Source of the DNA: Lactarius indigo
Taxonomy: Eukaryota; Basidiomycota; Agaricomycetes; Russulales; Russulaceae
DNA: 64,000 bases
Assembly (NCBI GenBank): GCA_025766275.1
Contig: JAFKAC010000002.1
Coordinates: forward strand, 1,426,001-1,490,000
Reading direction: 5' to 3'
Both the position numbers and the translations under genes were made by a program. The notes below the pieces were generated by a model. The model did not search any database, had not been told where the DNA came from, and saw nothing but the letters and a program-made list of their open reading frames with translations. Positions 27,524 through 39,885 of the stretch are shown here, piece by piece; the first letter of the stretch is position 1, and every line of letters begins with the position of its first letter.

Positions 27524-30500
27524 ATGATCCACCCGGATCCACCACCCGACTTACCCCCCGACCCCCTCGACAAGGGAAACCTTTACTTTGACCACTTCTC
27601 AACTCCCCCCCTCCATAACCCTGACACATACACAGTGGTGACCGTAAACGAGCCATCCGCTTCAACGCCCCAATTAGAAGGGAACCCGGGCACTGCTCTC
27701 AACCCACTCCTTATTCCCAGCTCAACCCCCCCACCTGCGGACCAGGACTCGAGGATGAATTCCCCTGAGTCTGAAGAAAGCACACACCCTGCTGTCCCAC
27801 CGGCAGGACAACACGCCCCTCACCCCGATCTTCCAGACACACCGGAAGAAATAATTATCAGGGGTCGAAACACCTCAAGGACGCCTCGTGTTAACACGCG
27901 CCGCCTCTCTAACGCCTCGGTCTGGTCCCACATCTCGGAAGAACCAGCCTCCTCACACTCCCGCTCCCCCACCCGTTTCTCATCCCCTCCCCCTGCCCTT
28001 AAGGACGCTAACTTTGCTCAGGCAGTTGCTGGAGGGACCATGCCACCCCCAATGTCCATCCATGCCTCCAACGCCAAATACGGCACTGAACTGACTAGCT
28101 CCCTTGATCTTAACCACGAGGATCAGATCATTGGTTTTGAAGCGAACGATCAAACGCTCAAGGAAGAATTTACCCGAGAGATCAATGACGTAGTCATGGG
28201 TTTCTCTCAATATTACCTCACAGGCCCGCTCCAATTCCGGTTCGATAATGACTTCTCTTTTAGGCAGGAGAATCTACAGACTGCCACGCTACTAATTCTC
28301 CAAGCGCTAGACACCGGCACCGCCTTCAAGGAAGGCGAGACCTCTGTCTCCATTCTAACCCCCCAAGCTTGGCATCGCCTTGTTATGGCTGTCTTAGCAG
28401 CCATTATCAGAGGTCACCTCCGTTCCCCTGGAAGAGCCACAAACGGTAATAAATCACTTAACTGGAGCATCGACTCTTTTGTCGTCAGCCCAGACATCCC
28501 TAAACCGCTCTCTGAAGGAGGTGCAATCCGTTCGATGGCCCTTCAACTAGCAGGGTATTACGACACCAAACGCTCTAACCCTCTCCATACCTCTCCGGAG
28601 GAATTCTTCTCCTCTCTCGTCGAGAAACAAACTAACACCCTCCAGCGCATCGCCAACAATGTCACTAACATTGAACGGAAGACACTCTCGGACATCACAC
28701 AAGATGAACAAGAGATGACCCGAATTCGCAACAAAGTCAAAGAATCTGTTTTCAACTCGCTCAATGCCGAAGCCCTGAACGACCTGGACACTTGGCGGGA
28801 CATCTACCGCGAAGAGTTCAAGGAAGTTATGCAGAAGTGGATCGCCTCCAACAACTTCACATCGCCAGATGCCTGCTTTATAAAACCGGACATCAAACTA
28901 AAGAAACGCACCAAGTCGGTCACCCCCGAACAAGAACTCAACATCTCCCAAATTGAAATGCTAGTACGTACAGACTGCCAGGTCCAAATCGACGCCATGA
29001 GACGGGACCTCCTTTCGGACATGCAAAACACAATGGAGAAAGAGATTAGGGTCCTCCGTTCTAACGAGTTCACACATATGCATGCGGAAGTCCTTGCTAA
29101 CATCCAGAAGGAAGCCTCTACCTTCAAAGAAGCAGAGTTTAACCGCCTCAAAACCATCGCCATCCAGCAAGTCAATGCAGACATTGACTCTCTCAAAGCC
29201 CAATACTCAGCAGAACACAAAGCCTATGTTAGAAGCAAACGTGACAGAGTCCAAAAGGACCTAAAAGCGTGGAAGGTTCGTCACACTAACTCCCGTAACC
29301 TTGCCCTTCTCTGGGCGGAAGCAAAGAAACTAGGCTACGACCTGGTAGCTAACTCTCCAGACGCCTTCAAACCTGACTCTGACCCCATGCGTGTGGAGGA
29401 GGACTGGCTGCCATCATCGCGCGCCTCCTCTCGCAACTCCTCTAGGGCCACCTCTGTCGAATGGCAGGCGCCCACCACACCGCCTCTCGTCCCTCTTCGC
29501 ACGGATCCCAACGTGACGCCCACCCCTGTACGCATCAAACGCGTTCATACAGACAACCTCCAAGAACCCCAGTCAGACATCACCATCGAACTTCCCCCCC
29601 TCCCTGACACTCCTATAGTCCCAACAACCCTTTTCCCCTCATATGCCTTCACCGAACAAAACCCTCTCCCCCCTGCGGAACGGGTTCACCTCACCACTTC
29701 GGATCACATGATCCAAGATCACCCCCTCGATATTCTCTCCGACAAACTCGCTGACAACGGTGGAGTTAAGGCTTCCATGCACGCGGTCGTTCGCGAAACG
29801 GAACCAACTCACCCACAAGAAGACCCGACCCCCTCTATGCCATTGGACGCTCCTCCTCCCCCCGCTGCTCCGCCTGCGGAAGAAAGTGAGCTCATGGCGA
29901 TGATGAGGATGGTTATGGGTACTATCACCCGCCTGGAGGCTCAAGTCTCTGCGCAAGACACGCGCATCACAGACCTCATCTCAGGCAAAACCAACAAAGC
30001 AGGACAGAAAGCAGCTAAACGTTCGGAGGCGGTGACAGCCCCTCCCGACGCCAATACTGCAAATACGTCGGCCAGTGCAATGGACGAGGCTCTGCGTCCC
30101 CGGACCCGAGTTGATGACCCTGCACCCGCCATGCCAACTGCAAGCACCGATGCCCCACAGCGCCCCCCCCCTCCTGTCAACCGCTCCACACGCCCAGGGC
30201 CCACGGCTCTGATTCCCCCCTCGTGGTCTGCTATCGTCACCAAGAAGGCGGTCACGCAACAATCAAACAACTCAGCACTGTCACGTCAAGTCACCTCATC
30301 CACTGGACGCAACAGCGTCGGCAAGAGTGGAGGAGACGCTGCTGCCAGAAGGGCGAAGTCGAACACCACTGAGGTCACAGTCATTCGAGGCCAGGGACTC
30401 CCAGATGCCCAACTCGAAACCACCATCCGTAACACCCCTCCCTCCGTCATCGTAAACACAGCTCGCTCTGAGATCGAACGCCTGACCTCATCCCCCATCG

Positions 30501-32215
30501 TCCTCCTAGATGGACGATGGTCCTTACATCAATCTTCCAACAATTTTGTCTACCGTATCGCGGGTACTATTCCCTTCCGCACTATCTTGAAATACTCAGC
30601 TGCCCTTGTAAATCCACTGAGAACCGGCCGCCTCATCCTGAACGATGGGTGGACGTACGCCCAAATCCGGAAAACCCCCACCACAGACGCCGACGGGTCC
30701 ATCCACGACTCTGACCAACTCACGGAAGAACTCAGACGCAACCCGGTTTTCTCAGATGCTTGCATCTGCATCCCTCCTCACTGGCAGGCCAGCCCCCACA
30801 ACCTCCCCAACCTTTCGCACTCGACGGTCAAACTGGCTTACGTCGACGAAGATGGTTCCATAGCCAAACAGGTCAAACGGGATGGTTTGTTCATGTTCAG
30901 TGAACCCGTCCACTTCGTCATCACTGGCGACAACCCCACTTTGGTTATGTGCGGTCATTGCCACAAAATAGGACACGCCACGGACACTGCGGCTTGCCAA
31001 ATCCCACGTAACTCCATTGTATGCCACATTTGTGGAGGATCTCACCACGCCAACCAGCACAATTTCCACTGCCCCCGATCCAATGAACACAAAGAAGTGG
31101 GTAAATGTTTTTGTCGCTTCCCGTGCCTGAACTGCAAGAGCCCCAAACACAACGCACGCTCTATGCAATGCCCGCTCAAACTCACCTTCAAACCCCCTGC
31201 CTTAGCGTCTACTTCTGACACCCCGGCTGCCCCCTCTGCACCCTCTGTCAAGGGTAAAGAGAAGGCCACCACACCCCCGGCTGCAGACCCTTCGGGTACG
31301 CCAGCGTCTGCAGGTGCGGGGCCCCAGGCCAGGGTAGATGACTTAGACGACACTCCTTTCATCCCTGTCACACGCAAACTGAAACGCAAGCGGCGCGGTG
31401 CGGTAGCTAGACACAACTCCAGCGTCCCCGGTTCTGCCTCGTTCTCAACAAACACAGGACGTATCACGTCTAAAGTCCCAGCCCGCCCACTTACCGCACA
31501 GTCTGCCCCCCCTGCCGCCCACATGGTGGGTGGAGCCTTTATGACCGCCTCAAGTGGCCTACCTGACTGGAAATCGGTCCCCGTCATCTTCGAACAACAC
31601 GTAGCAACCATCCCAGAAACCCAGAAGGCCTTCCGCGCATTAGTTCCAACAGCGGAATATGACGAAGAGCTCGACATCTTAAATAAGTATGATATTGAAT
31701 GGAACGGTAAAGGAGACGGTAAGTTCGCAGGCCTCGACAGTATCGAGGCCTGCCTTGCTGTCAAAGCCAATTTCCCTCTTGTCTCCAAACACATTCGCGA
31801 CCACTACCGCCTACTGCACCCGGAGAAAGACGTCGACCTTGAACTTGATAGCATAGCTGACCAGTACAACCCCGACGAAAGCTCCCCCGCCCCCCCCATC
31901 ACAGCCAGACTCTATCTTCTCCACTCCATCCCGAGAGAACAAAGACTAGCGTTCATTGATGAGGCCTTTGTTCCAGAACCATCCCGGGAAGAACTCGTCA
32001 AACAGAAAGAACTGAAAGCTAAAATCGTCGAAGTTCTTTTCCTCCTGTTTGGAAAAGATGCCATCATATCCCCAGCCGTCTTCGAGTTCGTCGTCAACGC
32101 TATTGACTTTCGTTACTTTACAGCAATCCCAACCCAACAAGAACAATGGAAAGTGATCGAAGATATCCTTTCATCCTTCAATGACATCAGCGCTAACCCC
32201 CTCAACATCGTTTAA
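27524..32215 (+). CDS. LINE ORF1, gag-like RNA-binding protein
   Basis: 1,563 residues, long for a LINE ORF1. The N-terminal 100 residues and the stretch around 620-990 are Pro/Ser/Thr-rich and probably disordered. Residues 360-600 are rich in charged heptad-like sequence and probably form coiled coil. Around residues 1143-1217 lie three zinc-knuckle-like motifs, CGHCHKIGHATDTAAC, CHICGGSHH...C and CLNCKSPKHNARSMQC, as in other Tad and I elements. The last 200 residues are acidic with no recognised fold. Stop TAA at 32213-32215; the ORF2 ATG is one base further on. No internal stop or frame slip. Confidence 0.9.
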   Translation: MIHPDPPPDLPPDPLDKGNLYFDHFSTPPLHNPDTYTVVTVNEPSASTPQLEGNPGTALNPLLIPSSTPPPADQDSRMNSPESEESTHPAVPPAGQHAPHPDLPDTPEEIIIRGRNTSRTPRVNTRRLSNASVWSHISEEPASSHSRSPTRFSSPPPALKDANFAQAVAGGTMPPPMSIHASNAKYGTELTSSLDLNHEDQIIGFEANDQTLKEEFTREINDVVMGFSQYYLTGPLQFRFDNDFSFRQENLQTATLLILQALDTGTAFKEGETSVSILTPQAWHRLVMAVLAAIIRGHLRSPGRATNGNKSLNWSIDSFVVSPDIPKPLSEGGAIRSMALQLAGYYDTKRSNPLHTSPEEFFSSLVEKQTNTLQRIANNVTNIERKTLSDITQDEQEMTRIRNKVKESVFNSLNAEALNDLDTWRDIYREEFKEVMQKWIASNNFTSPDACFIKPDIKLKKRTKSVTPEQELNISQIEMLVRTDCQVQIDAMRRDLLSDMQNTMEKEIRVLRSNEFTHMHAEVLANIQKEASTFKEAEFNRLKTIAIQQVNADIDSLKAQYSAEHKAYVRSKRDRVQKDLKAWKVRHTNSRNLALLWAEAKKLGYDLVANSPDAFKPDSDPMRVEEDWLPSSRASSRNSSRATSVEWQAPTTPPLVPLRTDPNVTPTPVRIKRVHTDNLQEPQSDITIELPPLPDTPIVPTTLFPSYAFTEQNPLPPAERVHLTTSDHMIQDHPLDILSDKLADNGGVKASMHAVVRETEPTHPQEDPTPSMPLDAPPPPAAPPAEESELMAMMRMVMGTITRLEAQVSAQDTRITDLISGKTNKAGQKAAKRSEAVTAPPDANTANTSASAMDEALRPRTRVDDPAPAMPTASTDAPQRPPPPVNRSTRPGPTALIPPSWSAIVTKKAVTQQSNNSALSRQVTSSTGRNSVGKSGGDAAARRAKSNTTEVTVIRGQGLPDAQLETTIRNTPPSVIVNTARSEIERLTSSPIVLLDGRWSLHQSSNNFVYRIAGTIPFRTILKYSAALVNPLRTGRLILNDGWTYAQIRKTPTTDADGSIHDSDQLTEELRRNPVFSDACICIPPHWQASPHNLPNLSHSTVKLAYVDEDGSIAKQVKRDGLFMFSEPVHFVITGDNPTLVMCGHCHKIGHATDTAACQIPRNSIVCHICGGSHHANQHNFHCPRSNEHKEVGKCFCRFPCLNCKSPKHNARSMQCPLKLTFKPPALASTSDTPAAPSAPSVKGKEKATTPPAADPSGTPASAGAGPQARVDDLDDTPFIPVTRKLKRKRRGAVARHNSSVPGSASFSTNTGRITSKVPARPLTAQSAPPAAHMVGGAFMTASSGLPDWKSVPVIFEQHVATIPETQKAFRALVPTAEYDEELDILNKYDIEWNGKGDGKFAGLDSIEACLAVKANFPLVSKHIRDHYRLLHPEKDVDLELDSIADQYNPDESSPAPPITARLYLLHSIPREQRLAFIDEAFVPEPSREELVKQKELKAKIVEVLFLLFGKDAIISPAVFEFVVNAIDFRYFTAIPTQQEQWKVIEDILSSFNDISANPLNIV

Positions 32216-32216
32216 T

Positions 32217-35200
32217 ATGCATAGCACAACCATACTATCCGTCAACATGCGCCGCAGAAATGCGGCCTCACACGCTCTCTTACAGGACAACACTCAGCAT
32301 GATATCATATGTATCCAAGAACCATGGTTTAACACCATCGGTACCAACCGCAACGACAAAGCAAAGGATGGTGTGGACGTTCTGGGAGGGGTCAAAAACC
32401 CCAAATGGAACATGTTTTACCCGTACTTTACTAACAACAAAAGAGCTAAAGTGATGATCTACGCTCGCAAAAACGATCGCTTAGCTTCAAAATATCGCCT
32501 TCACCCAGCATGCCTCATTCCTCGCCTCAACATCTGCCACCACCCCTCCCTCATGATCGTTGACGTACATATACATGACAAGACCTTCCGACTAATCAAC
32601 TTCTACAATGACACCGCCGATGCCTCGGCACTACGATCCTTACTCGCCATTGACACTGACCCCCTCATCCCTACAGTACTCGTTGGAGACTTTAACCTCC
32701 ATTCCCCGACCTGGTCCCCATCAGGGTGGATACAGTCTCCCAACACAGCGAAGTTCGAACAATGGACCGCTACTAATCTCTTTAATCTCTCCAGCCCCCC
32801 GGGAGTGACTACAAGAAGAGGAGTGGAAGGGGAACGCGAAAGCGTCCTTGATCTTGTCTGGCTTAACGATGCCGCTCTTCTAGAAACGTTCACCCCTCCC
32901 GTAATTGATTGGGAAGCGTCATTAGGTTCTGACCACGCAGGCTTGTCCTTCTCCTGGACCATTTCAGGTACCCACAGAGGGGATAAGCAAACCCCCAAGC
33001 AATCGTTCTCCCCGATGTTCCAATCGGATGACGATGAAAAACGTTGGCGGGATGACATCACCGCCCGTTTACCACCCCCGTGCCTCTCCACTAACCATTT
33101 TGACATTGAAAACGCGGCTATAGACCTACAGAACGCCATCACTGCAGCCTGCCTTACCCACATGCGCCTTAAGAAACCCCACGCCCTCAAAGGCAATCTG
33201 TGGTGGGACCAAGAGTGCCGAGACGCGTCCAATGCGTTAGCCACCACCACCCACGACTCCCCAGAACGCAGAGCACTAGTCAATCAGTTCCGCAAACTCA
33301 CCAAAGCAAAGAAGACCGCCTTTTACAACAAGACCATCACAGAGTCACCAGTATGGGAGGTGGCGAAGTGGAGACATGGTCGCCGGGAATCGGGTATCCC
33401 TGCCCTCACAGACACTGACGGCTCTCTTAAATTCTTGCAGGAGGAAATAGGTCATATCCTCGCAAGAAAATTCTTTGTTGAAAACCTGGGGGACGTCTCT
33501 CACACCCAACTAGACGATCCCCCTCCCATCGACACTAGGGAGTTTGTAGACATCAACGAAGACGAAGTCGAACGACTCCTCAGAACATGTGACAATCACT
33601 CCGCGCCGGGTGAAACCGGGATTTCGTGGGCCATACTCAAAATGGCCTGGACCGCTATATCCACACACATTGTCTCTCTGTTTAACGCCGCACTAACCGC
33701 ACAGTACCACCCGACAATTTGGAAGACGGCGGTAGTAGTGGTCATCCCAAAACCGGGAAAACCAAGCTACCTGGTCTCGAAAGCCTACCACCCTATATCA
33801 CTCATTGAATGCGTTAGCAAGCTCTTGGAAAAAGTCGTTGCCAAACGTCTTACCTTTTGTGCTGACAAATACACTCTTCTTCCCACAACCCAGTTCGGAA
33901 CACGCGGCTTCTCGTCCACCGTGGATGCCGGTCTCACATTGATCCATGATGTTCAATCTGCTTTCAGACTCAATAGGAAATGCGCCGCCTTACTTTTCGA
34001 CATTAAAGGGTTCTTCGACCACGTCCACTGCGGTCGACTGGTAGCTACCCTCAAGAACCTGGGCTTCCCTCCACAGATATATGGCTGGATAGAATCCTTC
34101 CTAACCAACCGCAACGTCAAACTCTCCTTCAACAGCAAATTGGACAACTCCCGACCACAACCGGTTGGCACTCCTCAAGGATCGCCTATTTCACCCATCT
34201 TGTCCGCTATATACACGTCAACATTACTAAAGCTCCCCCCGCCCGACTCGTGCACCAACTCATCCCTTGGTATGTATGTAGACGACGGGCTGATCTTTGC
34301 ACACGGTAACTCGTGGGATGAAGTCACCACGGCCCTCCGTGATAGGTACCACTTATGCGAGGACTGGCTTTGCAGGTCCAACCTAGAGTGTGAACCGGAC
34401 AAAACTGAGCTAATCTTCTTCCTAAAACCCTGGTCTAGATCGCACGATCCGCCCCCAAATAAGCTCTTCCTACCCAACCCGACACACAACACCTATTACC
34501 CGGTTACAGCCTCAGATAACATCCGTTACCTGGGGTTCTTCATTAATCACAAATTGGACTGGAACCCACACGTCGACACCATGTGCAACCGAGCTCGGGC
34601 GTCGATCAAATCCCTCCAACTCCTGGGAAACTCCAGACGCGGTATCAGCTCCGTGAACTGGCGCCTCCTGTTCAACGCAATATGTCTTCCCGTCCTTTCA
34701 TACGGATGTCAACTCTGGATGACCAAGAAGCGCAACAAAGGACTCATCAATAAAGTCCAGAAGGTAATAAACGATGGAGTTAGACTCATTTCCGGCTCCT
34801 TCCGCACCGCCCCCCGCGGTCCATTACACGAACTAACTCGCATTCTCCCAGTGAAACAATACCTCACGAAACTAACATCCTCTTCCTCCCTCAGACTGTT
34901 CCGCGTCCCCCGAACCTCTCAACTCCTTACCCGCCTCGGGGAGGAGTGGGGAGGCGAGGTCCAGAGCGGCCCACACTCCAGCAATGGAGGGGTGGTGTGT
35001 AACAGATCATTACGGGTTAGGTCTGGACGTACCCAACAGCACCCCACTGCCTTGGAGGTTCTCGCAAGCTCAGTTGACCCTCTGTTAACCGAGCATGTGG
35101 ACGTCACAGCCGTTGCACCCTGGGAGGCTCCCAACTGGGGTAAACACGTGAACTGTGAGGGCAAAGGTGACCCTAAGCCCCAGAAGGAGTGGACAAACCA

Positions 35201-36212
35201 ACTTTACAGTCGGTCGCCCTCTGACCGCATGGTCATCCGTCTCGTCACCAAAATCACAAACAAACACCGTTTCGACAACAAACACGTAGGGGGTGCCGCG
35301 ATACACGTACACCACGGTACGTGCCCTCCTGTAGTTAGGTCATGGGCTATGGGCTCGGAGGTGGAAGACAATGACGTTGCCCTGTTTGGCCTCGCCAAGA
35401 CAGCGGAGTTTATCACAGCTGAGTACTCGCGTGTGGCACCACATACGATAATTATCCTCTCCAACAACGAGAGTGCGATCTCACACATTACCAACTACCG
35501 CTCCCTCGAAAATCAGAGGGAAATACTTACATGGCATAATTCTTTGTCCTCTTTCTTCTCACAGCCCAGGGACATGAGAATCTCACTCGTGTGGTCACCT
35601 GTTGACCAGAAGAGAGCTCCTGACTCCAACGCCTACAAGACTGTAGCAAGTACCTGCCAAACAGCCCCACCCTCTAGGGCCAACCCCATCCGCTCAGTCA
35701 CATGGGTCAAAAAACAACTTCGCGGCGCTGCCTTTCGCACATGGGGTGAAGAATGGCGCGCTAACATATCCAACCTGTCCGCCCCCTGGGCATACTATCA
35801 CTCTATCCACCCATCACGCCCTCCGGACGGACGCAACCACCCCCTATGGCTGGCCGCCATACCCCCCAAAAAGCCCAGTGACGATTACGTGCCCATTACC
35901 CGACGCACTCACACCACTGCCATGCAACTCGCCACCTTACACTCATTCACTTCTGACTACTCCCTACGTCATCGACCCGACCTTCCAATAGAAGAGTCCA
36001 TGTGTCGCGTGTGCAAGGTACCCTACTCATTCAAACATGTCATCTATCAATGCCCTCTGTACGCGCGTCACCGCTCTCGGGCCTTCGACCACTTCCTCGA
36101 CCACACCACAACCCCCCTCCGCATCTTCTATGTGCTGGAGAATCAACTATGCAGGTTCTTACAATCCTCCAAAGCTGCATCAAAACCTAGGCATCCACGT
36201 CAACCTGGATGA
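32217..36212 (+). CDS. LINE ORF2: endonuclease, reverse transcriptase, RNase-H-like
   Basis: 1,331 residues from ATG 32217; an in-frame ATG at 32181 would overlap ORF1 by 35 bp and add 12 residues. The APE-type endonuclease shows ICIQEPW (catalytic Glu), GDFNLHSPTW and GSDHAG within residues 30-240. The reverse transcriptase has IPKPGK, the Asp of DIKGFFDHV, TPQGSPISPILSAIY and the catalytic YVDDG near residue 686. At about residues 1025-1150 a region placed like RNase H has LSNNESA where a TDS-type motif is expected, and its final His/Asp motif is also atypical, so activity is doubtful. The C-terminus has CRVCKVPYSFKHVIYQC (C-X2-C-X7-H-X4-C). The frame is completely open. The UAA-U-AUG spacing suggests termination-reinitiation from ORF1. 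Confidence 0.92.
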   Translation: MHSTTILSVNMRRRNAASHALLQDNTQHDIICIQEPWFNTIGTNRNDKAKDGVDVLGGVKNPKWNMFYPYFTNNKRAKVMIYARKNDRLASKYRLHPACLIPRLNICHHPSLMIVDVHIHDKTFRLINFYNDTADASALRSLLAIDTDPLIPTVLVGDFNLHSPTWSPSGWIQSPNTAKFEQWTATNLFNLSSPPGVTTRRGVEGERESVLDLVWLNDAALLETFTPPVIDWEASLGSDHAGLSFSWTISGTHRGDKQTPKQSFSPMFQSDDDEKRWRDDITARLPPPCLSTNHFDIENAAIDLQNAITAACLTHMRLKKPHALKGNLWWDQECRDASNALATTTHDSPERRALVNQFRKLTKAKKTAFYNKTITESPVWEVAKWRHGRRESGIPALTDTDGSLKFLQEEIGHILARKFFVENLGDVSHTQLDDPPPIDTREFVDINEDEVERLLRTCDNHSAPGETGISWAILKMAWTAISTHIVSLFNAALTAQYHPTIWKTAVVVVIPKPGKPSYLVSKAYHPISLIECVSKLLEKVVAKRLTFCADKYTLLPTTQFGTRGFSSTVDAGLTLIHDVQSAFRLNRKCAALLFDIKGFFDHVHCGRLVATLKNLGFPPQIYGWIESFLTNRNVKLSFNSKLDNSRPQPVGTPQGSPISPILSAIYTSTLLKLPPPDSCTNSSLGMYVDDGLIFAHGNSWDEVTTALRDRYHLCEDWLCRSNLECEPDKTELIFFLKPWSRSHDPPPNKLFLPNPTHNTYYPVTASDNIRYLGFFINHKLDWNPHVDTMCNRARASIKSLQLLGNSRRGISSVNWRLLFNAICLPVLSYGCQLWMTKKRNKGLINKVQKVINDGVRLISGSFRTAPRGPLHELTRILPVKQYLTKLTSSSSLRLFRVPRTSQLLTRLGEEWGGEVQSGPHSSNGGVVCNRSLRVRSGRTQQHPTALEVLASSVDPLLTEHVDVTAVAPWEAPNWGKHVNCEGKGDPKPQKEWTNQLYSRSPSDRMVIRLVTKITNKHRFDNKHVGGAAIHVHHGTCPPVVRSWAMGSEVEDNDVALFGLAKTAEFITAEYSRVAPHTIIILSNNESAISHITNYRSLENQREILTWHNSLSSFFSQPRDMRISLVWSPVDQKRAPDSNAYKTVASTCQTAPPSRANPIRSVTWVKKQLRGAAFRTWGEEWRANISNLSAPWAYYHSIHPSRPPDGRNHPLWLAAIPPKKPSDDYVPITRRTHTTAMQLATLHSFTSDYSLRHRPDLPIEESMCRVCKVPYSFKHVIYQCPLYARHRSRAFDHFLDHTTTPLRIFYVLENQLCRFLQSSKAASKPRHPRQPG

Positions 36213-36524
36213 AGGAGCTCTCTGACCTCAACTCGCCACCCTGTGCCCTGCACAGCCCCGTAAGTGCTACCCCTTTTGTGTTCCGTGCCTAAAAGGCCCT
36301 TGCACTTGCGATGACATCATACCTATGCTTCTCTCTTTCCCGTGACCCGGTCTCCTCTTGACTTGAGGTGGCCAAGTGTATTAGCCCCGGCTATTACGAT
36401 TACTCTCTCGGCACCCCCAGCCCACACGCGAGCTCTGCTTATGTATACTTGTATCATTTTGGTGTTCCTTACGCTAAGACCGGCTTTGTATTTTATTGTA
36501 CTGCTCCGGAATATAAATTCATCC

Positions 36525-36546
36525 AAAAAAAAAAAAAAAAAAAAAA
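36525..36546 (+). other. LINE poly(A) tail
   Basis: Run of 22 A residues ending at the right-hand target-site duplication; its last two A residues can be counted as part of the duplication. Confidence 0.95.
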
Positions 36547-36557
36547 GGCTTCCACTA
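36545..36557. repeat. LINE target-site duplication, right
   Basis: AAGGCTTCCACTA directly after the A run. Unit-homologous sequence (CCTGGTACGGGCAATCTTACC) resumes immediately after it. Confidence 0.92.
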
Positions 36558-36879
36558 CCTGGTACGGGCAATCTTACCGTCCTCGTTTTTTTATATTGCT
36601 GGATGTCGAACTTTTTATGACTAGCCCCAAGGGCGTCAACTTTGGGGCATGAGTTTGAGATGCGAAGCCTAAGGTGACACCCTAGGGAGGAAACGGTCGC
36701 TGGTGTAGGACCGAACATACACAGTGCGATTGGAATACAGGTATACCTCAAACAATATTGCGATAGCGATATATGAGTGTTACGCGAAAAAATGGGGCAA
36801 ATAGAGAACGCAAAGCTAACACAACGGCCAGACCAGGCCCGTCCAATGGTACCAAAAGTGTGTATGTCGACGGCGGGGA

Positions 36880-39695
<2,816 letters not shown>

Positions 39696-39885
39696 GGTTG
39701 ATCGGCAAGAGGTTGGTTGGTTGATGAACGCGTCGCGTCGCGTCCAACGGAATGTTCCCGGTCCGATCGAACCGGTCTTGTTCCTCGATTACCGTAAAGC
39801 AACGCAACGAAAAATTATAAAAAGAAAAGGAACATGAAAGCACATTGTATATACGTATGACATATGCGACAGAACAGACGCATCT

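Larger units (their letters stand above)
27393..36544 (+). mobile_element. intact Tad-like non-LTR retrotransposon (LINE), 9.15 kb
   Basis: Autonomous LINE with a 131-bp 5' leader, two long open frames, a 312-bp 3' UTR and a 22-base A tail (36,525-36,546). It is flanked by the 13-bp direct repeat AAGGCTTCCACTA (27,380-27,392 and 36,545-36,557); unit 1 of the duplication holds the uninterrupted site. The order gag-like ORF1 with CCHC knuckles, then endonuclease, reverse transcriptase, RNase-H-like region and a C-terminal Cys/His motif, fits the Tad/I group. The sense strand is strikingly C-rich (runs of CCCC throughout). It lies between two convergent 3' ends, so it breaks no gene. Confidence 0.95.

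Noticed and set aside
31042..31794. 250-codon minus-strand frame inside LINE ORF1
   Set aside because: Falls opposite the zinc-knuckle region of ORF1. It is a product of codon composition, and its protein resembles nothing.
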